NCBI GenBank assembly: GCA_022539475.1
Contig: VCMS01000231.1
Span: 62,001-126,000 of the forward strand
Length of the DNA: 64,000 nucleotides
Origin: Gracilaria domingensis
Lineage: Eukaryota > Rhodophyta > Florideophyceae > Gracilariales > Gracilariaceae
Reading direction: 5' to 3'
Part shown: positions 39,290 through 49,410 of the stretch, piece after piece
How positions within the stretch are numbered: the stretch's first letter is position 1
How the letters are laid out: every line of letters begins with the position of its first letter
The notes under the pieces: generated by a model
The model's input: the letters and a program-made list of their open reading frames with translations, nothing else
Database searches by the model: none
What the model was told of the DNA's origin: nothing
Position numbers and translations under genes: made by a program

Positions 39290-40537
39290 ATGGGCCGCGC
39301 CGCCTTCGTTGCCGCCGCGCCGCGCGCCGCCGCCGCCGGCGCCTCTCGCGCGCGCCGCCTGCATTGCGCGCGCGCGCGCGCGTCGTGGCGAAGCAGTGCG
39401 CTGCCGGCGCGCCCTGCCTTGGTGGCGCGCCCTGCGTTCGTGGCGCGCTCGCACGCGCCGCACGGCGCGCCATGCGCTCGCGCCGCCGCCGCGCGCGCGA
39501 CGCGCCGCCGCTCGCGCGCGCGCGCGCCGCCGCCCGCCGCGAAGCTGGACCCGTCGCCGCCGCCGCCCGAGCCTGCGCCGCCGCCGGCGGCGCCGTCGGC
39601 GCCGGCGCCGGCGCCGGCGCCGGCGGCAGAGGAGGGCGCGTCCACGCGGCCGACGCCCGCGGCGCGCGCGCCGGCGCCGCACCATGCGCACCACTTTGCG
39701 GGCGAGCCGCGGCGGTTGGCGCACGACGCGCGCGTCACAGCGTCGTTTGTCACGTTGGCGCTGGGCGTGTGCGCGCTGTTCTACCGCCAGAACGCCGACG
39801 CGGGGCTGGAGTTTCTCACCGCGTACATCATCGAGTACGCGCTGTCGGTGGACAACCTGCTTGTGTTCCTGCTCGTTTTTGACTACTTTGCCGTCCCACG
39901 CGCGTACCAGTCGCGCGTGCTCTCGTACGGGCTCACTGGCGCTGTCGTCATGCGCGGCATCTTCATCTACTTTGGCGAGGCGCTGACGCACCGATTCAAG
40001 CCGGTTTCTCTCGTTTTCGCCGCCATACTGGTCTTCTCCGCCCTTCAGCTGCTGCGCTCCGATGACGAGCAGGAGGAGGACCTGTCCAACAATGCAGTGG
40101 TCAAGTTTTCCAAGTCGGTGCTGCCCGTCTCCGACCAGTACAACGCCGACCGATTCTTTGCGTCGCTGCAGGGCAGCACAGTCGCCACCCCGCTGCTGCT
40201 CGTGCTGCTCGTCATCGAGATATCCGACCTCATATTCGCGCTCGATTCAGTCCCAGCCGTGCTGGGCGTTTCGGAGAGAACGCCCGTGATCTACGTGTCC
40301 AACGTCTGCGCAGTGCTCGGCCTTCGAAGCCTTTATTTCATACTCGCCGATTCTCTCGCTGATCTTCGATTCCTGCAGCCGGCCCTCGCCATTGTTTTGG
40401 CCTTTATAGGCGCAAAGATGGGCGCCTCGGTTTTTGGCTACCAGATTGCAGTCCCGCTAAGCTTGTCCGTCGTCGTTACAACTCTCACAACAGGAGTACT
40501 TGCCAGTTTACTCTTCCCGTCCGATCAGTCCGCCTAA
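39290..40537 (+). CDS. TERC: TerC family membrane protein, plastid-targeted
   Basis: 415 aa from the ATG at 39290. The first 130 residues are Ala/Arg/Pro-rich without acidic residues, as in a bipartite plastid transit peptide. The TerC domain follows with seven or so membrane helices and the conserved acidic motifs EYALSVDNLLVFLLVFDYF and EISDLIFALDSVPAV, then YVSNVCAVLGLRSLYF and FIGAKM. In plants the plastid TerC homologue is needed for thylakoid membrane insertion; bacterial members handle metal ions such as tellurite or manganese. The whole domain is present and looks intact. Confidence 0.92.
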   Translation: MGRAAFVAAAPRAAAAGASRARRLHCARARASWRSSALPARPALVARPAFVARSHAPHGAPCARAAAARATRRRSRARAPPPAAKLDPSPPPPEPAPPPAAPSAPAPAPAPAAEEGASTRPTPAARAPAPHHAHHFAGEPRRLAHDARVTASFVTLALGVCALFYRQNADAGLEFLTAYIIEYALSVDNLLVFLLVFDYFAVPRAYQSRVLSYGLTGAVVMRGIFIYFGEALTHRFKPVSLVFAAILVFSALQLLRSDDEQEEDLSNNAVVKFSKSVLPVSDQYNADRFFASLQGSTVATPLLLVLLVIEISDLIFALDSVPAVLGVSERTPVIYVSNVCAVLGLRSLYFILADSLADLRFLQPALAIVLAFIGAKMGASVFGYQIAVPLSLSVVVTTLTTGVLASLLFPSDQSA

Positions 40538-40771
40538 AATCTGTATGGCCCAGCAAACTGTGCAGCTGACACAAGCCAATGAATTTTTGTCCCACCGCAG
40601 CCCTTCACTCTTCACTCTTAGCTTATCACGTTTTGCTCTTGTGACTCCCTTCCGCTGTTTCCGCTTCCGCCTCTCCCTTCCACTCCTCTGCTCCACTTCA
40701 CCTGTTTCGCACCTTCTCTACGCCCTTTTTTTTTTTTGTTGTCGTCGCTGGCTAGAGCACTCAGGGCAAAC

Positions 40772-42404
40772 ATGGATTCGCGTATAGTCCTTTCCACATT
40801 TTCTCCTTCTGTTGCAACGTTCATGTCCTTGTTGGAGGACCCTTATCGCGATTCCACACCAGCAGACGTGTTCAAATCGCTCAAGTCAGCATTCATTCAG
40901 CCCGTGCACGCACAGGCGCCCACGCACCGACTGTTACGCGCATCGGATCTGCAACAGCTGCAACGAGCCATCATGGTTGCGCGCTCACAACGACGTCGTC
41001 TCAAGGCCGTCACAAATGCTTCCTCCACGCGCGCACAAGCGGCGCTCGCGTCTGGCGCGTATGTGCTGGATGTGTCTGCCCTTTCTCGACATTCACAGAG
41101 TAGAAACGTGCTCACGGCGCAATGCGGCACCCCGCTCTCACATGTGTTTGCGGCGTACGAAATGTCAACGCAGGCGCCTCTAGGACGTATGCGTAGCGTC
41201 GGCGGCGCGATTGCCAGCGGTTTACTGGGCGGGTGTGCGACGGATTCACTGCTGGCGGACTCGTGTGTGCAGATCAGCCTGATCGACTCGTTCGGGCGAC
41301 TGCGAGTGTACTCTGCGTCACAAGGAGGGCCTATGTTCAACGCGATTCGACTGTCGCTTGGGGCGTTTGGGGTGATCTACGACGTGTCGTTCAACGTTGA
41401 CAAGCTGCGCCGATACGTGAAGGTTCGAACTTCGTTCCACTTGCATCGCTCGCTGTTCTCACGAGGGGCGGCGGCTCTGCAGCGTCGACTTCGTGACGCC
41501 GTCGGCGTGGAGGTGGTGTGGACGCCGTTCAACTCGTACAACGCGCGGAAGCGGTGGCGAGCTGAAGACGATCTGGTGTGGCTTCGGGTTCTGAAGCATG
41601 CTCATGCGCCCAAATCGGAGCACTTGGATGTGTGTTACGCGGTGCCAACGGTGGCGCAATGGCTGTTCAGGCACGCCAAGCCGCTGGCGAAGGCCGGGTA
41701 CGGCGGGTTTCACGCGCGGCACACGCCGGCGTTTCAGCGCGCGGCGTTCGTGGACACGGCGTGGAAACTGGACGGGCATCGGCTGACAACGAGCTTGCAC
41801 CACGCGGTGCACCACATGCAGATGGACCACAGCGCGCTGAGCGAGGTGAGCGTGTGCATGGCGCTGCGGCGCGAGGCGGACTGGCAGGCGCTGTCGCGCG
41901 CGTGGTTTGACGCGGTGGCGATTGCGGAAGGCGCGGCGCGTGGCGGCGAATACCCGCTGAACGGCGCGCTCAAGGTGCGCTTCGTGCGGGGCAGCAAGAG
42001 CTTGCTGGCGGCGAACCGCGGCAGGTGCTGCGCGGTGCTGAGCGCGAGCTCGGCGCGCGGCACGCGCGGGTGGGCCGCGTTCGCGGCGCAGGTGGTGACG
42101 CAGTGGACGGCGGCGCACGGCGCGCGGTGGGTGTTCTCGAGGGAGTCGGCGGCGCTGGTGGGCAAGGACGCGGCGCGGCGCAGCTTTGGCGACGAGCTGC
42201 GGCTGTTCCGCGCGCTGTACGAAGGCAGCATGGTGGACGATTACGGCATGTTTGTGGACGACGTGCTGGCCGACGTGCTGCAGCTCGGGCGCTACGACGG
42301 CGACGCGGCGGCGCGCGCCGGCGGCGCGAGGGGCGCGCGCGCGGCGCTCCGGCGGTGGCGCACGCTGGACGAGATGCGCGCGCCGGCCACGTCGGCGGTG
42401 AGGC

Positions 42405-42436
<32 letters not shown>

Positions 42437-42601
42437 GAGGCGCGGCGGCGCAGCAGCCGGCGGTCCGAGCGCAAGGCAGCGGCGGCCAGGCGCGAGTGGC
42501 GCTACGTGGTGGCGTACGTCGCGCTGTACGCCGTGCTGTGGCTGGCGCTGTTCGGCCGCGACGGCGCCGCCGCGCTGGCGCAGCTGCTGCGCGGCTCGTA
42601 A
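40772..42601 (+). CDS. FAD-linked oxidoreductase, aldonolactone-oxidase-like
   Basis: 609 aa from the ATG at 40772. The PCMH-type FAD-binding domain is seen as LQQLQRAIMVARSQRRRLKAV, VLTAQCGTPLSHVF, GRMRSVGGAIASGLLGG and LSLGAFGVIYDVSFNV. The usual GSGHS flavin-linking motif reads VTNASST and the GTHGSG loop reads GLLGG, so FAD is probably not covalently bound. The middle part resembles L-gulonolactone/D-arabinonolactone oxidases, but the C-terminal HWxK motif is not seen. The tail has a (Gly)n stretch from GGC repeats, a basic Arg/Ser block and a terminal membrane helix (VVAYVALYAVLWLALF). It may work in ascorbate-type metabolism, or have lost that role. A T13 run just upstream could mark a 3' splice site of a 5'-UTR intron. 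Confidence 0.7.
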
Positions 42602-42933
42602 ACAAAAAAACCAAACGCGCAGCGGCGCGCGCATTCCCGCACCGCGCCGCCGCCGCCGCCGCCGCCGCCGCGCGCGCCGTCACGCGCCGCGTGACCGCGC
42701 CTCCGCGCCTCCGCGCCTTACAAGTGCGGTGCGCGCCGTGTACTGTGCCGCGCGCAGTGGAAGCTCGACGGCGGGCGTGCGCCGCGCTGACGTGGCTGCG
42801 GCCGGCGCGAGCGCGCGCCATGCGCCGGCAGCGTCCCCCGCGCGCGCGCGAGAGACTTGTCGAGCGGCGGCTAGCGCGCGCGGCGGCGGACGGCGGCTAA
42901 CGCACGCGGCGGCGAACGCGCCGCGCCACGCGC
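42602..42933. other. Intergenic between convergent genes; GCC repeats
   Basis: GCC/GCG microsatellite-like stretches (42645-42672) between the stops of the FAD oxidoreductase and NAXE genes. No gene supported. Confidence 0.4.
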
Positions 42934-43782
42934 TCACGCCACGCGGGTGACGCAGCTCTGCGCGTCGTACGCCACCACGCGGAAGCGCAGCTCGGCGCAC
43001 AGCGCCGGCGGGATGAAGCGGCCGCCGATGTAGTGCGCGCCGCCGCGCCGCTCCAGCAGGCGCGCGCACAGCTTGGGCGCGCTGAGCGACACCAGCGCGT
43101 GCGGCGTGGCCACGCACGGCGTGCCGACGTCGCCCTCGTCGACGTGCCAGCCGCTCGGCACGTCCACCGAGATGCGCTGCGCCGCGCGCGCGCCGTTGAT
43201 CTGCTCGATGGCCGCGCGGTACGGCTCGCGCACGCCGCGCGACGCGTCGAACGAGAAGCCGAACAGCGCGTCCACGATCACGTGCGCGTCGGCCACGCGC
43301 GCGTAGTCGCCCTCGTGCACCGCCACCGGCAGCGCGCGCAGCTGCGCCAGCAGCGAGAGGAACGGCTGGCGCGCGGCGCGCCGCGGCAGCCACACGGCCA
43401 CGTTGGCGAAGCCGAAGTGGAACAGGTGGCGCGCCGCCACCAGCCCGTCGCCGCCGTTGTTGCCCGGCCCGCACGCCACGCACACGGCGCGCTGCCGGTC
43501 GCGCACGCAGTCGGCGACGGCGTGCGCCACGGACAGCCCGGCCAGCTCCATCAGCTGCTCCAGCGTGTGGCCGTAGCGCGGCGACATGAGCCGGCGGTCG
43601 ATCTCGGCCGCCGTCTTCGCGTCGATGTAGTCGAACGTGTGCGCGCGCGCCGGCGGCGCGCGGGGGGGCGGCGCGCGGGGGGGCGGCGCGGACGACGCCA
43701 TGGCGCGACGCGCGCGGCGGGCTGCGAGCGCGGCGGCGAGCAACGGCGGCGAGAGGAACGCGGCGCTCGTCGCCGGTGGCAT
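42934..43782 (-). CDS. NAXE: NAD(P)H-hydrate epimerase
   Basis: 282 aa from the ATG at 43782; an internal ATG at 43701 would drop 27 residues of a possible organelle-targeting leader. It repairs damaged NAD(P)H by epimerising the R-hydrate so that the partner dehydratase can act. YjeF_N-family motifs are clear: [24 protein letters not shown], the phosphate-binding [29 protein letters not shown] with its catalytic Asp, [24 protein letters not shown]-type APKL and GGRFIPPAL. Length and end match eukaryotic NAXE. No fused kinase domain, as in animals. Confidence 0.92.
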   Translation of the reverse strand: MPPATSAAFLSPPLLAAALAARRARRAMASSAPPPRAPPPRAPPARAHTFDYIDAKTAAEIDRRLMSPRYGHTLEQLMELAGLSVAHAVADCVRDRQRAVCVACGPGNNGGDGLVAARHLFHFGFANVAVWLPRRAARQPFLSLLAQLRALPVAVHEGDYARVADAHVIVDALFGFSFDASRGVREPYRAAIEQINGARAAQRISVDVPSGWHVDEGDVGTPCVATPHALVSLSAPKLCARLLERRGGAHYIGGRFIPPALCAELRFRVVAYDAQSCVTRVA

Positions 43783-44144
43783 GCTGCGGCGCGCCGCCGC
43801 CGCGGCAGCGCGCCCCGAGCGCGCGCGCGCGCCGCCGTTTTGGGCGCTCGCGCCACGCGCGCCTCGCCCGAATTCCAGATGACTTTTGGCAGCGCCGCCC
43901 AAACGCCGCCAACCGATTTTCGCCAGCTGCGCCACGTGGTCTACGTTTTGCTCGGCGCGCGCGCCGCCGTGCTGCCGCCGTCGACCCCCCCGCGCCCGCC
44001 GCCCCCACGCCCTTCTTTGGCTGGAGCGCGTCCTCGGCCGGGTGCACAGCCGCGCCACCGCCGCCTGCACTTTTTTTCGTCCGCTGCCGACGTGCTCTGC
44101 TTGCTTGCCGCCGCTTGAGCGCGCCGATCACCTGTGCTTTCATC
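43783..44144. promoter_or_regulatory. Shared upstream region of NAXE and RPS21
   Basis: 362 bases between divergent starts, GC-rich on the NAXE side and pyrimidine-rich toward RPS21 (CACTTTTTTTCG at 44067). It holds GACTTTTGGCAGCGCC and GCCGTTTTGGGCGC, which are weak E2F-like boxes. Confidence 0.3.
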
Positions 44145-44477
44145 ATGCAGAACGATAAGGGAGAAGTCGTTGACCTTTACATTCCGCGGAAATGGTGCGT
44201 TACCCCCCCCGCCTTTGCTCTCCGTCTGCCCGTCTTCACGCCTTCGCTGCTAACCTTCAATTTTGCTCTTCTCCACAGCTCCGCGTCAAACCGCCTCATC
44301 ACTGCCAAAGATCACGCCTCCGTGCAGATCAACATTGCGCGCGTCGATGAAAACGGCGTCATCACTGGCGAGCACGACACCATCGCCATCTGCGGTTATG
44401 TTCGACGCAAGGGCCTCAGCGACGACGCCTTCTACCGCATCGCCAAGGACAAGGGTTACTACCAATCCACCAAATGA
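44145..44477 (+). CDS. RPS21: 40S ribosomal protein eS21, one intron
   Basis: Exon 1 is 44145-44194 and exon 2 is 44279-44477, giving 82 aa. The N-terminus [20 protein letters not shown], the central [12 protein letters not shown] and [13 protein letters not shown] are those of cytosolic eS21, a small-subunit protein at the head/platform side. The 84-base intron (44195-44278) starts GTGCGT, ends CCACAG and has a branch-like CTAAC. It splits the Cys codon of PRKC in phase 2, and joining TG to C restores the conserved residue. Without splicing the frame would insert non-conserved residues. An AATAAA lies at 44486, just after the stop. Confidence 0.95.
   Translation: MQNDKGEVVDLYIPRKWCVTPPAFALRLPVFTPSLLTFNFALLHSSASNRLITAKDHASVQINIARVDENGVITGEHDTIAICGYVRRKGLSDDAFYRIAKDKGYYQSTK
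44195..44278 (+). other. Spliceosomal intron in RPS21
   Basis: 84 bases, GT-AG, pyrimidine-rich, with CTAACC (44250-44255) as a likely branch point about 25 bases before the acceptor. Confidence 0.9.
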
Positions 44478-44883
44478 GCTGCTTCAATAAACCGCGCAGT
44501 TCATCGTGAGTCCTTCCACGCTCGTTTACGCCAACACCGCGCCCACACATGTGTGCTGGCGCGCAACTAATTGTGAACAAAAGGTATTGTTTACCATCAA
44601 AAAGTAGCCAAACCTTAACATGCTACCAAGGGTGCATACGTTGGGTAATGTTAGTAGTTGTAGAGTCAGACATATAAATAGCAATCGTAGCAAAGCGAAC
44701 GGACGAAATCATCGCCCGCCCTTTCGTCGTGCGCGCAGCTCGTTCCCGAAAAACCTCAGTACAAGCTCGCACCCAAAACCTCTGCGAGACCCACCAACGA
44801 ACCCAACACGCCGACACCACACAGCCTAAATACACAACAGCCGCTCAAACATGCGCAACACACGCGCAGTGTACAAAACCAGT
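44478..44883. other. Intergenic between convergent RPS21 and PP2C genes
   Basis: Mixed composition. Apart from the AATAAA after RPS21, I see nothing to annotate. Confidence 0.4.
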
Positions 44884-45921
44884 TCACAGCGCGCGTTCCA
44901 GCTCGTCAAAGTGCACAACCATGACGGATACGTTATCGGTGCTGCCGCATTGCAGAGCTTCCTTCACCAGCACCTTGGCTACTTGTTCGGAGCACATCCC
45001 ATTCTCAAACGCCTCGTGCGCAGTGGCAATCGCACTCCTCTCATCCACAAAATCCCACAGGCCATCACAAGCGAGCACCATAAACTCATCCGCCGCATCC
45101 AGCTCGATCTCGCTCACGGACGGCGTGGAAACCACCACGCTCTTCATGCAATGGTCGCCAAACGCTCTCGAGACGTTGAGCACGCCATTTACTCTCGACC
45201 ACGCCACAAAGCCGCCGGCGTTCTCAATGCGCTTCCGCTCCCCCTTGTCCACCGGTCGATGGTCCTCCGAAAGACGCACCGGACGTCCGCCGCGGCAGAG
45301 CACGGCGCGCGAGTCGCCGCAATTGGCGGTGGTGAGAACTGTGCCCACCTCCGGCACGGTGCGCAAGAAGCATGTGACGGCGGTGGCCCCTACCCGACTG
45401 CAGTTACGAAGCTTCAACATGGAGTCCATCTGCGCGTACGCGCGAGTGAAAGCAGAAGCGGCGTCAAAGTTGTGAAGCGGGTACGACGGCTTGATGGGGT
45501 TATGGTTGAGGCTGAGCGCGTCGGAAATGGGACACGGGTGGTTGGCACTCTCCGAGTCGGAGTCGGACGGAGTGGACGGCAGCGCGATGGGGAGGCGCAC
45601 GTTGTCATCGACTGGGGACAAGTGGGTGCGCAGCACCAGCGCGGGCTGATGGCGCAATATCTCGTCGAGAAAGAATCGGTGGAGAAGCTGACGGAGCAGG
45701 GTGGCGGCCAATTTGCCGCCGTGGCCGTCGTAGACGGCGACGAAGAGCGCGGGGAATTGCTGGTACTGCTCGACGACCATCTCGTCCTCCATGGAGCGGC
45801 GGTGCAGAAAGTTGGGGTCATGGTACTGACCTACATCGACGGACAGGTGGGGCAGGTGTACCGACTGCGACGTCGGCGAGACGGAGGACATGGCGGCGCA
45901 GCGCGGCGACAGCAAGCGCAT
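44884..45921 (-). CDS. PP2C-type Ser/Thr protein phosphatase
   Basis: 345 aa from the ATG at 45921; a second ATG at 45891 is closer to the domain start. All PPM-family signatures are present: RRSMEDEMVV, VAVYDGHGGKLAA, TANCGDSRAVLCRGG, LSEDHRP, LNVSRAFGD, LACDGLWDFVDE and GSTDNVSVMVV. The Asp residues that bind the two metals (in MED, DGHG, DGLWD and TDN) are kept, so the enzyme should be active. A Ser/Asp-rich insert between the DGHG motif and the next helix (about residues 95-140) could be regulatory. No kinase or membrane partner domain. The substrate cannot be told. Confidence 0.93.
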   Translation of the reverse strand: MRLLSPRCAAMSSVSPTSQSVHLPHLSVDVGQYHDPNFLHRRSMEDEMVVEQYQQFPALFVAVYDGHGGKLAATLLRQLLHRFFLDEILRHQPALVLRTHLSPVDDNVRLPIALPSTPSDSDSESANHPCPISDALSLNHNPIKPSYPLHNFDAASAFTRAYAQMDSMLKLRNCSRVGATAVTCFLRTVPEVGTVLTTANCGDSRAVLCRGGRPVRLSEDHRPVDKGERKRIENAGGFVAWSRVNGVLNVSRAFGDHCMKSVVVSTPSVSEIELDAADEFMVLACDGLWDFVDERSAIATAHEAFENGMCSEQVAKVLVKEALQCGSTDNVSVMVVHFDELERAL

Positions 45922-48900
45922 GGAGGCGAGCGAAAGCAACGGCAGGCAACGTAAGCAGATGGCGAAGAGGCGTGGCGGCGCGGGCAGGGGCGCATATGAA
46001 GCGATGTGGCGCGCAGAGGAAGGGTCGGCACGGCGTGGGAGCGGCAGGCGCGACCGGGAGGGCAAGGTGGGCGGCGTGGGCGGGCGGCGTGGGCGGGCGG
46101 CGTGGGCGGCGACGTGAGAAAGAAGAAGTGCGCCTCGACAAGCCCTCAGCGCTATGCCTCGAGGCGACGCGGCGCGCAGGCGGTTTGTGAAGGGCGCGCG
46201 CGCGCGCTTCCACAGCGCGCCGCTTGCTGGCGTAATGCCGCGCAGCGCGCCCGACAGCCGTCACGCGCGCGCGCGCCGCGCGCGCGCGCTGACAGCCGCC
46301 GCCCGCGGGCCGCCCTTTTTTCGCAGATTGGCGGGTGCGGCGCGGACGCGCGCGCGCGGCCGGCGTGACGGCGGCGCGCGCGCGCGCAGCAGCTTCCACT
46401 GCGCGCTCGCGGCACGCTTGATTTCGAACGGCTGGCGCGGCTTGGCGTTGCCGATTCGCGGCGCAGGCGAATCTGACAGATTCATGGCTGGCGGCGGCCG
46501 CGCGCGAGCGGCTGGCTGCCGCGGCGGCGCCGGCGGCGCCGGCGTGCCACGAGCCGCTGGCGTGCTCCTTTGCGCGCTAACTCTACCCTTGTAACGCCCG
46601 GAGCGCGTGGTCGCCTTTGCTTGTAGCGCGTGCGTCGCCGCCGTCGGGCGCGCGCGCCGAGTGCGGCGCAGCTCCTGTGCAGCTGCCCGTCTGCGTTCTG
46701 TATTCGGCGGGCGTAAGCAGCAGCGCCATTCCCCGATTATTCATCTCACCACTCCCGAGTCAGGCGCCAACCCCCTACCCCCGTCATGACGTGCTTTCTC
46801 CACGCTTACGCCCGTGCTTGGCCAACGTTTCGTCCCGTCGCTCTCGTGTCTAACGTTACTCTAGTCTAACACTCCCCACCAGATATTTTTGTCGCTCTCG
46901 TGCTCGAGCCACCGCCGAACGGTCGGTGCCAAATCCACATGGTGACCGTTGTCTTGACCCCCCCCCCCCCCCCCCCCGCCCGCGACTGCGCCCAGCTCAA
47001 CGCTTCTGCATGTCGTTTCATCGTCATCAAGTTCGCAGTTGAGCTACTGCGTAGCCCAACTGCGTCAGCCTGTATGACTGCAACATCCACGTGCAGGCGC
47101 CACACGCTGGCGACCGGCCACTCTCCTTGCTTGTTAGCGCGTCCAAGCACCGCGTCGCGGTGCGGTCGCGCTTGCCACGGGGCACGTCCACTCCACAAAA
47201 AGGAAACAAACCGCTGCGGCGCGTTCTCACTTGTGTAGAGTGCTTGTTCTTCTCGAATTCGATACCCAACTTCATCACTACTGTCAGCGGCGTGACAAAC
47301 AAGTGCAGCTGGTAACAGCCTGCGTGTCGCTGCTCGCCTTGTTTGTCCCCTCATGTCAACCGTCATCACCAATACAGCCGTACCAAACTAGACGCCACTA
47401 CACTCATCCATCATGTCGTCCCAGCACCACCGTTAAGGAGTGAAAACGCGATCGCAACGTTACATCAACGCTTAACCACATTGTCGTCGCTCACCCCACC
47501 CGTCGCTTCTCAGCTGCTCCATTTCCTGCAGCGCATTGCTTCTATCTACCTTACGCACTGAGATCATTCTCTCAACCGCCCCCAGCGAATCGCGCAGCAA
47601 AGTGAGAACACAAGTTCCACCCCGCCACGAGTCCGCAATGTATCTCACGCATTCGTTTTTCGTTTCGATAATGTCGAGTTCATCACTGCGCTGTCCACTT
47701 GTCTCACTTGTCAACGAGTGCGAAGGTACTCATACCCTACTAGCTAGGGTAGTGTCCAAGCCTTCTCCGGCTCAGTTCCCTTCGACTAGAACGAGTCGTC
47801 CTCTTGTCGGTATTGGTTCCTTGAATCAAAGCTCTATCTCGTTAACACGGCGGGAGCGGCTCATTTTGTGCCACTAAAAAGGATTTGTTGTCGCTGTCAA
47901 AAAAGAGGAACAGTGGGACGCGCATGCTCTCGGATACGGACCGTAAAGCAAGCATACTGGAGCGCGACGTAGTGACTGTATTTTTCTTTTGTTCGTGCAC
48001 CTGCCATAACCGTACAACTTGTGCAGTCAAACCTATCCTATCCTTCTGCACTTCGCCCCGTCACCGAGCAATCGAGATCTGTTGGTTTATAGGTGTTGAA
48101 CGTAGCTTGAAACATTGCAGATGATTTGTTGCCGTCCATTTTATGATGGCAAGCAAGAATCACGCGTAGTGCGGGGAGGTGCCACTTGATCCTCATCAAC
48201 ACTTCCCTCTAGTCCGAAGGTTTCGCCTCCAAGTGCGTTTCGCTAACGAAGATACCGCCCTATGTGAACATAATATGAAAGTCACTTCGTGCATATTCCA
48301 TGTTTAGAATCTATATTGTGTTGCAAGAATAACGATTGCTGCCAACCTTTGAATTCACTGTGGATCTTTTGAGCGAACTGCAAAACGCTTTGTTATTCAG
48401 AGGCGAAGTCTCGCTTCGCCCGAACCCAACAATGTTTCAGTAACGGCGTCGGTCCGCACTTCCCTGGCTTGTCCCGGTTGATAACATATCACGCCTGCTG
48501 CCGGACAGGTAGTCCGTCTTTCGAAAGATGGCAGACATCTTTTTTCGAAGGCACACCTGCCCTTAGTGTCTCCAGCATGATGAAACACAAATCTACTCCA
48601 CATTATGCTGTGCTTTCTGCACCTTCTAGGGAAGCCCGCCGTCTGAATATTTCTCGTTGTTTAATGAGCTGCATACTGAATGTTCATTCGCCAAGCGCGC
48701 CATGGTCGGTCTTGACAAAAGCTACCATAGTCAACCGCACACTTTCTTTTTCAGAAGGTGCCGCTCTTTCCTCTTTTGACAGCGCAGAGGTCGCAGAGGT
48801 CTTTGATCTGTCGTTTACCAGGGTCAAAGACGGATGAGTTACTCCGGGTCAAAGTATTAGAATTTTCCACCTCCGAAGAATTCAGACTCGGAATGTCACG

Positions 48901-49410
48901 CGCGTCAGCAGAAGAAGCAAGGCAGTTGGAAGGTTGATTGTGGTAGAGGTGGATGCGGAAGGCATTGGTACTGTGCGAAGAGGAATGGAGTAGGAAAGCT
49001 GGTGGAGTTTGCTAACGTCACCGAAAAGGAAGCTCAAATAAGAGCCCCAGTTGCCACACCCTGTTGGAGAGTCATGCCGCCTTTTCCTCTTAATTCATAC
49101 CACAAAGCAATGAGGCAATGCGGAAACTGGAATAAGACAGAACGTCCTCATGCTAAGATATTGCAGTGATTAGAAGCATCAACGTTAGAGCAACCTTACC
49201 CTTTCCCCTTACGAATTGCCATGTGGTACATTTTTTCCTCCCAGGAGGAAGCAACGGCAGTTGCATGCACATGGATTACAACTGGTGATTGTCTGTTTGT
49301 AATGTATCTCCCTTTATGTCTTTTTCGTTTGCATTTCCAGTGAGCATTCACTCGTTGACAGACATGAGACCCCAAAGTCTGCAAATCGACATTGGGGTCT
49401 CAAAGAGGCC
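45922..49410. other. 3.5 kb without a recognised gene
   Basis: The first 800 bases are very GC-rich with CGCG alternations. The GC-rich block fades near 46.7-46.9 kb. A run of 20 C lies at 46958-46977. Beyond it are ordinary-composition DNA and only short ORFs, such as 48469-48837 (+, 122 codons, Ser-rich, no motif) and 47472-47714 (-). I cannot support any of them as genes. An RNA gene without strong motifs would escape this reading. Confidence 0.35.
46958..46977 (+). repeat. C20 homopolymer
   Basis: An uninterrupted run of 20 cytosines. It marks the right edge of the GC-rich block and is prone to length error in sequencing. Confidence 0.95.

Noticed and set aside
38836-39753. Upstream extension of the SPT2-like frame (839 codons in all)
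   Set aside because: It overlaps the TerC gene in antisense and is Arg/Ala/Gly filler. The ATG at 38835 begins the natural coiled-coil N-terminus.
42680-44146. 488-codon minus ORF over NAXE
   Set aside because: A GC-driven shadow frame; NAXE motifs are in a different frame.
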